Assembly: GCA_946631935.1 (NCBI GenBank)
Contig: CAMPAP010000058.1
Location: 1 to 19,488 of the forward strand
Source: an uncultured Lachnospiraceae bacterium
GTDB taxonomy: Bacteria; Bacillota; Clostridia; Lachnospirales; Lachnospiraceae
Length of the DNA: 19,488 bases
Direction: 5' to 3'
Made by a program: the position numbers and the translations under genes. Below, piece by piece: positions 1 to 6,991 of this stretch (the first letter of the stretch is position 1; the number at the start of each line of letters is the position of its first letter). A model generated the notes under the pieces. That model did not search any database. It had not been told where the DNA came from and worked only from the letters and a program-made list of their open reading frames with translations.

Positions 1-1
1 T

Positions 2-1594
2 GTCGCTTCGTCCCCTGCATCTTCTCTTGGCATATTTGCGGTAAGACCTTCGGCCGAGATAGCTTTCGGAGAGTTTGAAAAGATAGCTCTTGGAGAAAAA
101 GAGAGACTATGCAGAGCCGGAGAAAGCTATGAAGCACTTATGACTGAGGTCAGAAAAGATCTCGGAGACAGCATTTCCAAGGCGTTTGCGGGCATTGATG
201 CGATCGCTTCGGAGCTTGGCCTTGAGATAAATGATGAAACAAGACGTCATATAAAGATACTTTCATATAACACCATGGAGATCACTCCGGAGAATATCGA
301 AAGAGTTGCAGAGGCGGATGCAAAAGTAAGAGGCGTCATCGGTAAAATGAAGCCCGCCGCAGTTCTTGACATGATAAGGAACGGAATCAATCCTCTGGAA
401 AAGAGTTTTGATGAGATCGAAGAATTCCTTGATAACAGGGAATCCGGTAAAGGATATGAAAGACAGTCCGAAAACTACGCAAGATATCTTTACAGCCTTG
501 AAAAAACGGGAGAGATAACCGAAGAGGAAAAAGATGCCTATATCGGCATATACAGACTCATAGACAAGATAGAAGGACTGAGCGGCGCCGCTATCGGAGC
601 GGTGGTCGATTCGGGAATGAAACTTGAGTTTGCCAACCTCTTATCTGCTGTCAGAACAAGACATGCAAAGGGCATGGACGTAAAGATTGATGAAAACACG
701 GGCCTTGCCGAGATCGTCACCACCGGAAAGTCCATTACGGATCAGATAATGAGTGCGTTTTCCGACAGTTCTGCGGATTATTACGAGGATGAAGCAAGGA
801 ACATGAGGCAGATGGCGGAATTTTCGGAAAACGCCGCAAACTTTACCCAAAATGCCGGGGCGGAGGAAAACCTTGCAAATCTTAGCGCTGCAGAAAATCT
901 TTTGTCTTCGGACGATGATTTTTATAAGACTCTTACCCGCGATGACAGGAAAGAAGCAAGGGATAAAAAAGAGCCTTCAGCTGTTAAAAAGATAGCTGAG
1001 GATGCCATGGACCGGATAGCAGATTCCGATGACATCGTGGAAGAATACCAAAAAGTGCTCGAAGAAATCGGCAAAAATGCACAAAGCATGACCTTTGAGG
1101 CAGGTGCGGTGATAGATGTAAAGGCCATGCAGCAGATAAACAGGCAGATATCATTAGCAGTAAGAGCGGCAGAAAGCGGTACGGAAGAGTATTATGTTCC
1201 CGTGACGATAGGGGATGAGGTGACAGGGGTCAGAGTATCTTTTGTCAGATCGGAAGGATCATCACAGGCGGACATTTCTTTTAAGACACCTTCGGATAAC
1301 GTTTGCAAAGCCCGTATCGAGATATGGGAAAATGAAGTAAATATGCTCATAAACGTAAATGCAGACGAGGATGTTAAGAAATTAGGGTCAGCTGCCGATA
1401 TATTTAGTGCATATATAAAAGAAAAGGGTTTGGAAATAAAGGATATAAAGGTCATAAAGACCGAAAACCCTGATAATACATACGAAGTACAGAGCAGGGA
1501 AGCTTCTGAGCGCAGACCGGAGGGAGCCGGTCGAAAGCAGCTGTTTGAGATATCGAGAGATTTTCTCAAGGCAGTTAAGGAGAACTATTTATGA
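2..1594 (+). CDS. Flagellar-locus protein of unknown function, 5'-truncated (possibly DUF6240/FliK-like)
   Basis: The reading frame is open to the left edge of the window, so the gene starts outside it. The ATG at 140 is only an internal methionine: the codons from position 2 to 139 (VASSPASSLGIFAV...) join it without a stop. The visible part is about 530 residues, acidic and largely helical, with no signal peptide or membrane segment. A stretch around GMKPAAVLDMIRNGINPLE (about 70 residues after M140) looks like a conserved block; from memory it resembles the Lachnospiraceae DUF6240 family, but I cannot verify that. The last 130 residues (VPVTIGDEVTGVRVSFV, then a hydrophobic alternation and KEKGLEIKDIKVIK) recall the beta-rich C-terminal domain of FliK hook-length control proteins; this is a fold-level inference. 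The stop overlaps the flagellin start by 4 nt, so a flagellar role is likely. Confidence 0.75.
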   Translation, partial: VASSPASSLGIFAVRPSAEIAFGEFEKIALGEKERLCRAGESYEALMTEVRKDLGDSISKAFAGIDAIASELGLEINDETRRHIKILSYNTMEITPENIERVAEADAKVRGVIGKMKPAAVLDMIRNGINPLEKSFDEIEEFLDNRESGKGYERQSENYARYLYSLEKTGEITEEEKDAYIGIYRLIDKIEGLSGAAIGAVVDSGMKLEFANLLSAVRTRHAKGMDVKIDENTGLAEIVTTGKSITDQIMSAFSDSSADYYEDEARNMRQMAEFSENAANFTQNAGAEENLANLSAAENLLSSDDDFYKTLTRDDRKEARDKKEPSAVKKIAEDAMDRIADSDDIVEEYQKVLEEIGKNAQSMTFEAGAVIDVKAMQQINRQISLAVRAAESGTEEYYVPVTIGDEVTGVRVSFVRSEGSSQADISFKTPSDNVCKARIEIWENEVNMLINVNADEDVKKLGSAADIFSAYIKEKGLEIKDIKVIKTENPDNTYEVQSREASERRPEGAGRKQLFEISRDFLKAVKENYL

Positions 1595-2688
1595 GAATCA
1601 ATTACAACGTTTCGGCAATGATCGCCAATAACTCCCTTAAAAATAATGACGATCTTCTCAGTTCGTCTCTCCAGAAATTATCATCAGGCTTTAAGATCAA
1701 CGGAGCCAAGGACAATCCCGCAGGACTTGCAATGGCAAAGAGAATGAACGCCCAGATAGTCGGCACAAAAACTGCCGATGATAATACAATGGACGGAATT
1801 TCCGTAATAGAGACTGCGGACGGAGCTCTTTCCGAAGTTACCGACATCCTCCAGAGGATGAATGAACTTGCGGTTCAGGCATCAAACGGCACCATGAACG
1901 ATGAAGACCGCAAGATCATCAATGATGAGATCAAGCAGTTAAAAGAAGAAGTGGACAGAGTCTCCAAATCGACGGATTTCAACTCACAGCCTCTTCTTAA
2001 CGGCTTTTACGATTACAAAGCATATACCAATAAATTTGATGTCAAGGTCATGACCTACTCCAAGGAGATTGCCGCTGATACCTATACTTTCAGCAATATC
2101 AGCTGGAATACGAACGCAGAAGGCGAGGTTCAGGTCACGGTTGCCGATGAGAACGGCGATACGGATACATACCGCGGTGAAATGATCGATGACATCATAA
2201 CCATCAAGGGAAGCGATGATTTTGAGATGAAATTAAAAGTTCCCGCCGGAGCATCGGGCAATATTGCTAAGCTTGATGTAGAGTGCACCGGTGTCGGAGC
2301 CATGAGACTCCAGGTGGGATCAAATGAGGGCCAGGTGCTTGAAATGGCGATCCCCGCAGTAAACCTCGATAATATGGGTCTTTCCGGTCTTGATCTTACG
2401 ACCGAGGACGGTGCAAAAGAAGGGATCGACAGGATCAAGAACGCACTGACATTTATCAACAAAGTAAGAGGCCAGCTGGGAGCATATCAGAACAGACTCG
2501 AGAATACCGATGCAAGACTTGATATCACAACCGAGAACATGACAAGCGCATATTCAAGGATAATGGATGTGGATATGGCTGAAGAGATGACAAACTATTC
2601 AACCTACACCGTCATGACCCAGGCAGGAACATCCGTACTTGCACAGGCAAACGACAGACCTTCAACAGTCCTTCAGCTTCTTCAGTAA
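1591..2688 (+). CDS. fliC: Flagellin (flagellar filament subunit)
   Basis: This encodes the 365-aa filament protein, secreted through the flagellar type III apparatus and polymerised outside the cell. The N-terminal D0/D1 region (residues 1-140) shows the family signatures: MRINYNVSAM at the start, LSSGFKINGAKDNPAG at about 30-45, MNELAVQASNGT at about 90-101 and TDFNSQPLLNG at about 128-138. The C-terminal D1/D0 helices (about 270-365) include GQLGAYQNRLE, SRIMDVDMAEEM and the terminal VLQLLQ. The central 140-260 region is short and beta-rich, the usual variable surface domain. The ATG lies inside the ATGA overlap with the upstream gene, which fixes the start and suggests translational coupling. 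A FliS-like chaperone follows after 47 nt. No sigma-28 promoter is visible immediately upstream. Confidence 0.97.
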   Translation: MRINYNVSAMIANNSLKNNDDLLSSSLQKLSSGFKINGAKDNPAGLAMAKRMNAQIVGTKTADDNTMDGISVIETADGALSEVTDILQRMNELAVQASNGTMNDEDRKIINDEIKQLKEEVDRVSKSTDFNSQPLLNGFYDYKAYTNKFDVKVMTYSKEIAADTYTFSNISWNTNAEGEVQVTVADENGDTDTYRGEMIDDIITIKGSDDFEMKLKVPAGASGNIAKLDVECTGVGAMRLQVGSNEGQVLEMAIPAVNLDNMGLSGLDLTTEDGAKEGIDRIKNALTFINKVRGQLGAYQNRLENTDARLDITTENMTSAYSRIMDVDMAEEMTNYSTYTVMTQAGTSVLAQANDRPSTVLQLLQ

Positions 2689-2735
2689 ATACGAAAATGA
2701 TTTTTTTATAATAAAGCAAGACAGGAGGAATTGAC

Positions 2736-3209
2736 ATGACAGACGAACTCAAGCATGAATTCACAAGAAGGATAAGCTCCGCCAATTCAACAGAGCTTGT
2801 TGTGATCCTCTACGATATGGTCCTTTGCTATACCGATGATGCAGAGGAAGCTTTAAAAACAGATAACGATCATGAATTCTTTTCATCCATATCAAGGATA
2901 AGAAACTGCATCAATGAGCTTATGTGCTCCCTCCATATGGAATACGAGCCCGCATCGGCACTGCTTTCCCTTTACAGATACTGTATCAGAAAGCTATCAA
3001 CCGCAGGTATCAGAAAAAGCATTGCAGCTTTGGATGAGATCAGAAAAGTAATGAAACCCCTGAGAGATTCATATGCAGAGCTGGTAAGCCTCAATACATC
3101 AGGTCCTGTAATGAACAACTCGGAAACCGTATATGCCGGATTCACCTACGGAAAAAATGCTGTAAACGAAAGCCTTGTAGGAAATACCAACAGAGGAATG
3201 CTGGTTTAA
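2736..3209 (+). CDS. fliS: FliS-like flagellin export chaperone
   Basis: This encodes a 157-aa cytosolic helical protein that probably binds the C terminus of flagellin before export. FliS-like features are ELVVILYDMVLCYTDDAEEAL at residues 20-40 (family pattern E-L-x-x-x-L-Y-D-x-x-L) and a later helix pair around SIAALDEIRKVMKPLRDSYAEL (about 98-119), the counterpart of the family's last bundle helix. The start is supported by AGGAGG at 2723-2728, 7 nt upstream. The protein is about 25-35 residues longer than a typical FliS because of a polar C-terminal tail (NTSGPVMNNSETVYAGFTYG... ending RGMLV). Position right after flagellin supports the role. The family assignment is moderately strong; the function of the tail is unknown. 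Confidence 0.82.
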   Translation: MTDELKHEFTRRISSANSTELVVILYDMVLCYTDDAEEALKTDNDHEFFSSISRIRNCINELMCSLHMEYEPASALLSLYRYCIRKLSTAGIRKSIAALDEIRKVMKPLRDSYAELVSLNTSGPVMNNSETVYAGFTYGKNAVNESLVGNTNRGMLV

Positions 3210-3247
3210 GTAAGGTTTTTTGCAGAAAATAACAAAATGCACAATCA

Positions 3248-3280
3248 AAGGAACCCTTGAAATTCAGGGGTTCCTTTTTG
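3248..3280 (+). terminator. Intrinsic terminator of the flagellin-fliS unit
   Basis: A 13-bp stem (AAGGAACCCTTGA with TCAGGGGTTCCTT, one G-U pair) closes on a 3-nt loop (AAT, 3261-3263). A T-run follows at 3275-3279 with further Ts at 3281-3283. It lies 38 nt after the fliS-like stop and separates the flagellar genes from the pilus operon. Confidence 0.92.
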
Positions 3281-3348
3281 TTTGCGACAGCAGTGTCATA
3301 AAATTTATGTAGTTGTTTCACGAAAATAAAAAATATATCAAAATGCTA

Positions 3349-3377
3349 TTGAAATCCTGAAAACGCAAATATATAAT
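3349..3377 (+). promoter_or_regulatory. Sigma-A type promoter of the Tad pilus operon
   Basis: The -35 box is TTGAAA (3349-3354), the spacer is exactly 17 nt and the -10 box is TATAAT (3372-3377). This is 5/6 and 6/6 to consensus, in AT-rich DNA just after the upstream terminator. The predicted transcription start is about 3384, giving a leader of about 160 nt before the first pilus gene. Confidence 0.85.
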
Positions 3378-3383
3378 CGCTTT

Positions 3384-3545
3384 AACAATCATATTCCGGA
3401 TAAGATTTCCGGGATGAAGCAGGAGGCCTGGACATAAAGTCCATGATACTGCAGGGTAAATAAGGCGTTTTCTACATCTGTCTTATACCTTAGGGAAGAT
3501 CTTCCCGACAATCCATTAACCAATAATCAAAAACGGAGATTGATC
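3384..3545 (+). promoter_or_regulatory. Structured 5' leader of the Tad operon, class unknown
   Basis: This is the untranslated stretch between the promoter and the first pilus gene. Visible pairings are CCGGA/TCCGG (3396-3400 with 3408-3412), GCAG/CTGC (3419-3422 with 3449-3452) enclosing TGGAC/GTCCA (3429-3433 with 3439-3443, loop ATAAA), and the perfect 14-nt palindrome GGGAAGATCTTCCC (3493-3506). A possible fourth pairs TAAGG near 3461 with CCTTA near 3489. No T-run follows the palindrome, so it is not a simple terminator. I compared it by eye with c-di-GMP-I and -II, purine, SAM, ZTP and fluoride riboswitch cores and recognised none. It may be a riboswitch, an attenuator or a protein-binding leader. 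Confidence 0.45.
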
Positions 3546-4049
3546 ATGCTGATAATGATCGCATTTCTTGCGATAGCAGGCATTTATGATCATCTTTTGC
3601 ACAGGATACCCAACTATCTGACGGGAATAATGTTTGCAGCCTGCGTCATATATAACCTGGCGGTTTTCGGCGCAGCTTCTCTTGTATCCGCAGTGCTTGG
3701 AGGGATCGCAACAGTGGCTTTTATGTATCTGTTTTACGCCATCGGTGTACTGGGCGCCGGAGATGTAAAACTGTTTGCGGTCTGCCGGGGCTTCTTTGGA
3801 TCCGGCAGGTTCTTATACTTTGTTTTTATTTCCTTTCTCATTGCAGCGGTCTTCGGTCTTATGAAAACTGCTATAAAAGGGGATCTGTTCAGAAGATGGC
3901 TCACTTTAAAAAAATATATATGTCGCAGCCTGAGAACAGGGAAACTGACACGGTATCACTGCAATAAGGAAGCAGAGGAAAAGGCAGGAGTGCCGATTGC
4001 CGGGGCAATGTTTATAAGCGCACTTTTGGGTATCGGGGGTATGTATTAG
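3546..4049 (+). CDS. tadV: Prepilin peptidase, TadV/CpaA type (peptidase family A24)
   Basis: This encodes a polytopic membrane aspartyl protease of 167 aa that should cleave the leader of Flp-type prepilins. The two catalytic aspartates are visible: D15 in GIYDHLLHRIPN and D73 in the GxGD signature (G70-A-G-D73, followed by VKLF). It lacks the N-terminal cysteine-rich methylase domain of PilD, which fits the short TadV class. A TTG six nt upstream (3540) could extend the protein by two residues. However, CGGAG at 3534-3538 is only 1 nt from the TTG and 7 nt from the ATG at 3546, so the ATG is preferred. It is the first gene of the pilus operon, and its stop shares one base with the next start (TAGTG). 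A second A24 peptidase lies at 11096-11566. Confidence 0.88.
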   Translation: MLIMIAFLAIAGIYDHLLHRIPNYLTGIMFAACVIYNLAVFGAASLVSAVLGGIATVAFMYLFYAIGVLGAGDVKLFAVCRGFFGSGRFLYFVFISFLIAAVFGLMKTAIKGDLFRRWLTLKKYICRSLRTGKLTRYHCNKEAEEKAGVPIAGAMFISALLGIGGMY

Positions 4050-5050
4050 TGAAGAAGCAGGAAAAAGTTTTGGTTTTATACGATCCGGATGAAGAATATT
4101 CGGCTCTGATGTGTGAATATCTTTTGGGATGCAAGGGTCTGCCATGGAAAATAGTATCCTGCACAGACAGAAAGGATCTGGATGTTTTTTGTAAGGGACA
4201 TATGCCGGATGTGATATTGTCTGCGGCCTCAATGTATGACGGCTCCCTGGACAAACTGTCGAAAAACAAACCGATAATCCTTGATGATACGGGGGATGTA
4301 ACATGTTCGGATGCCGTTGCAAAATATCAGCCGGCTGAAGATACGTTACGGGGAATACTCAGGATCTATTCTGGATACATGAGTGCGGAATGCATGCCTG
4401 AACTTTTGCCGGAGGGAGAAAGATCAAAACTGATCGGGGTATTTTCTCCCATTAGAAGATGTTATCAGACTACATTTTCGGTTTTCATGGGAAGACTTCT
4501 TTTAAAAAAAGGAAAGGTTCTGTATCTGAGTTTTGAATTCTGTGAAGGATGTGAAGAACTGACCTCCGGCGGAAAAGACGGAACACTCTCTGATCTGATC
4601 TATTTTATCAAAAGCCCCGGTCCGGTTTTTTCCATGAGGTTCAGATCCATGATAAAGACTATAGCAGGACTTGACTACATTCCCTGTGCGGTTTCCGGAA
4701 CGGATATTGCGGATATACCGGCCACAGAATGGAAAACTTTTCTTGAAAGGATATGCGTTCTTGAAAATTATTCGTATGTGATCCTCGACCTTTCGGAAAG
4801 CGTACGGGGTATCTTTGACGTTCTCAGGTTGTGTGACTGCATATTTACCATTACGGGAAATGATCTTATTGCAAAAAGAAAAATTGAAAGCTACGAAAAC
4901 GTACTGACTCTGTACGACTACGACGATGTCAGGGGGAAAAGCATTAAGTGCAATGTTCCATATGTAAAAAGAGTGCCACCCTTTGACAGCGATTTATGCG
5001 GAGGAGAGCTTATTGATTTCATAAGCACTCAGATAGGGGCAATAGTATGA
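4049..5050 (+). CDS. tadZ: TadZ/CpaE-like protein: pseudo-receiver plus deviant MinD-type ATPase domain
   Basis: The 333-aa product fits TadZ/CpaE, the cytoplasmic protein that localises the Tad machine. Residues 1-110 resemble a response-regulator fold (VLVLYDPDEEYSALM, then MPDVILSAASM). The position expected for the phosphorylated Asp is Ser58, so this is a pseudo-receiver. Residues 127-333 resemble the MinD/ParA fold, with a Walker B-like YVILDLSE at 243-250. The Walker A position reads FSPIRRCYQTTFS (132-144): the Gly-Lys of KGGxGKT is missing. ATP binding, if any, must be atypical. The GTG start overlaps the previous stop by 1 nt, and the end overlaps the TadA ATPase by 4 nt (ATGA). Family placement rests on fold pattern and operon position. 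Confidence 0.75.
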   Translation: MKKQEKVLVLYDPDEEYSALMCEYLLGCKGLPWKIVSCTDRKDLDVFCKGHMPDVILSAASMYDGSLDKLSKNKPIILDDTGDVTCSDAVAKYQPAEDTLRGILRIYSGYMSAECMPELLPEGERSKLIGVFSPIRRCYQTTFSVFMGRLLLKKGKVLYLSFEFCEGCEELTSGGKDGTLSDLIYFIKSPGPVFSMRFRSMIKTIAGLDYIPCAVSGTDIADIPATEWKTFLERICVLENYSYVILDLSESVRGIFDVLRLCDCIFTITGNDLIAKRKIESYENVLTLYDYDDVRGKSIKCNVPYVKRVPPFDSDLCGGELIDFISTQIGAIV

Positions 5051-6264
5051 ATATTTCAGAAGCAAGAGAGCTGGTGAAAGAGTCGGTAAGAAACACTTTA
5101 GGCTACGGAAATGAATATACCGACGAGGAAGTTTCCGAAATAATCGATAATTGCGTTATTTCTACGGAGGAATTAAGGTCTCTTCCTGTTTCTGAAAAAC
5201 GAAGGATAGGAAAGGAAGTATTTGATTCTTTAAGACGGCTGGATATATTACAGAGCTTTATCGAGAACAGGGACGTTACTGAAATAATGATAAACGGATA
5301 CAAAAACGTCTTCGTGGAAAAAGCAGGTGCTTTATCGAAGCTCGATGCGGGATTTGATTCGGAAGAAAAGCTGATGGATGTGGTACAGCAGATAGTTGCC
5401 GGCTGTAACCGTACGGTAAATGAGGCGTCTCCCATAGTGGATGCAAGGCTTACTGACGGCTCAAGGGTAAACATAGTATTACCTCCGGTGTCTCTTTCCG
5501 GCCCCGTTATCACTATCCGAAGATTTCCTGAAAAACCCGTGACAATGGAGGGGCTGTTAAATTACGGATCCATAACAAAAGAAGCAGCTGATTTTCTGAA
5601 AAAACTTGTCATATCAGGATACAACATTTTCATAAGCGGAGGAACCGGAAGCGGGAAGACAACATTTCTAAATGTTTTGTCCGGGTTTATCCCTTCGGAT
5701 GAAAGAGTGATAACCATCGAAGACAGCGCCGAACTGCAGCTGCAGGGAATTGATAATCTGGTCAGGCTTGAAACAAGAAGCAGGACCTCAGGAGCGGAGG
5801 AGATAAATATAAGGGATCTTATAAGGTCATCACTGAGAATGAGGCCGGACAGGATCGTTGTAGGTGAAGTCAGGGGCGGAGAGGCATTGGATATGCTGCA
5901 GTGCATGAACACCGGACATGACGGATCAATGTCCACGGGACATGCAAATTCATCTAGGGATATGCTTTCAAGACTTGAAAACATGGTTCTTATGGCAGCA
6001 GAGCTTCCCCTTCCTGCAATAAGGCAGCAGATAGCATCCGGAGTGGATATCATAGTACATTTGGGAAGACTGAGGGACAGGACAAGAAAAGTTCTTAATA
6101 TTTCGGAGATAGATGGTTATGAAAACGGAGAGATTAGGATCCATACAATTTATTCCTTTTGTGAAGAAGGTTCTGAAAACGGACGTGTTATCGGAACTCT
6201 TGTTAAAACAGGGAATCTTAAGCAGACAGGAAAGCTGTTATCCGCGGGATTACAGATATCCTGA
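5047..6264 (+). CDS. tadA: TadA/CpaF secretion ATPase
   Basis: This encodes the 405-aa hexameric cytoplasmic ATPase that powers Tad pilus assembly (type II/IV secretion ATPase family). Visible motifs are Walker A GGTGSGKT at 198-205, the Asp-box region VITIEDSAELQL at 221-232, Walker B RIVVGEVRGGEA at 269-280 with catalytic Glu274, and the His-box STGHAN at 296-301. Residues 60-160 form the usual N-terminal domain (FIENRDVTEIMING... SPIVDARLTDGSRVNIVLPP). Length and motif order match CpaF. It starts within an ATGA overlap with the TadZ-like gene and ends inside the open frame of TadB. Confidence 0.97.
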   Translation: MNISEARELVKESVRNTLGYGNEYTDEEVSEIIDNCVISTEELRSLPVSEKRRIGKEVFDSLRRLDILQSFIENRDVTEIMINGYKNVFVEKAGALSKLDAGFDSEEKLMDVVQQIVAGCNRTVNEASPIVDARLTDGSRVNIVLPPVSLSGPVITIRRFPEKPVTMEGLLNYGSITKEAADFLKKLVISGYNIFISGGTGSGKTTFLNVLSGFIPSDERVITIEDSAELQLQGIDNLVRLETRSRTSGAEEINIRDLIRSSLRMRPDRIVVGEVRGGEALDMLQCMNTGHDGSMSTGHANSSRDMLSRLENMVLMAAELPLPAIRQQIASGVDIIVHLGRLRDRTRKVLNISEIDGYENGEIRIHTIYSFCEEGSENGRVIGTLVKTGNLKQTGKLLSAGLQIS

Positions 6265-6988
6265 ATGGGATATCAGATCACTTTTCATGGCGTTTGCAAA
6301 GTCTTTCATTTGTGTTGTTTTGTTGTCTTATTTTTTTTACAGAAGTATCTGGGCAATGATTCCTCTTTCGGTCGTAGGTATATGTGTCTTCATAAAAACA
6401 GGTAAAGAAAGATCCAAGGCAGACAGGCGGATCCTTGAATCACAGTTTGAAGATGCGATCAAAGCAGTGGCTGTCGCATTGAAATCAGGATATTCGGTGG
6501 AAAACGCATTTATACAAAGCGGCCGGGACATGGGAAGGCAGTACGGGGAAAACTCACTGATATTTAAGGAACTGGAAAGCTTGCGAAGGGGACTTGTGAT
6601 CAATATAAGTCTTGAAGACATGCTTAATGATCTCGGATCAAGAAGCGGATGTGATCCCATAAGAGACTTTGCGGGAGTTTTTTCCATATCCAAAAGGTGC
6701 GGCGGAAATATGGTCAATACCATAGAAGCCTCCACGGAAACCATATCTCTTATGATCGAAACAAGGCAGGAAATCGGGGCGGCTTTATCGGGAAGAAAAA
6801 TGGAACAGAATGTCATGAAGATAATGCCATTCGGAATACTTACATATGTGGGTATCAGCAGTCCCGGATATTTTGATCCTTTATACGGAAATATCATGGG
6901 AATTGTGTTAATGACAGTACTGCTGGCAGTATACATAGCCGCATATGTTATCGGAGACCAAATACTTGAATCACTTGAAGAGGATTAG
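6113..6988 (+). CDS. tadB: TadB-like inner-membrane platform protein (type II secretion F domain)
   Basis: This is a platform protein that works with TadA and TadC. The T2SSF core runs from about residue 90 (QFEDAIKAVAVALKSGYSVENAF) to 265 and includes FAGVFSISKRCGGNMV and TRQEIGAALSGRKMEQ. Membrane segments lie at about 60-95 (two close together) and at the C terminus. The block DYRYPEWDIRSLF...FFYRSIWA just before the first segment looks family-typical. The start is uncertain. ATG 6113 (or 6119) has CGGAG at 6104-6108 but overlaps tadA by 152 nt. GTG 6161, GTG 6185 and TTG 6200 are alternatives, and ATG 6287 would lose the conserved DYRYPEW block. The widest version is given; the true N terminus may be up to 30 residues further in. 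Confidence 0.85.
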   Translation: MVMKTERLGSIQFIPFVKKVLKTDVLSELLLKQGILSRQESCYPRDYRYPEWDIRSLFMAFAKSFICVVLLSYFFYRSIWAMIPLSVVGICVFIKTGKERSKADRRILESQFEDAIKAVAVALKSGYSVENAFIQSGRDMGRQYGENSLIFKELESLRRGLVINISLEDMLNDLGSRSGCDPIRDFAGVFSISKRCGGNMVNTIEASTETISLMIETRQEIGAALSGRKMEQNVMKIMPFGILTYVGISSPGYFDPLYGNIMGIVLMTVLLAVYIAAYVIGDQILESLEED

Positions 6989-6991
6989 AAA

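Noticed and set aside
2707..2712. TATAAT between flagellin and the FliS-like gene
   Set aside because: No acceptable -35 at 16-18 nt spacing, and no sigma-28 pattern; the gap is only 47 nt within an operon.
3493..3506. Perfect palindrome GGGAAGATCTTCCC as a terminator
   Set aside because: No T-run follows it; kept only as part of the structured leader.
3384..3545. c-di-GMP riboswitch in the pilus leader
   Set aside because: The conserved core strings of c-di-GMP-I and c-di-GMP-II aptamers that I know are absent; left as unclassified.
6337..6936. Minus-strand open frame of 199 codons opposite tadB
   Set aside because: Shadow of a convincing T2SSF gene; no supporting start signal.
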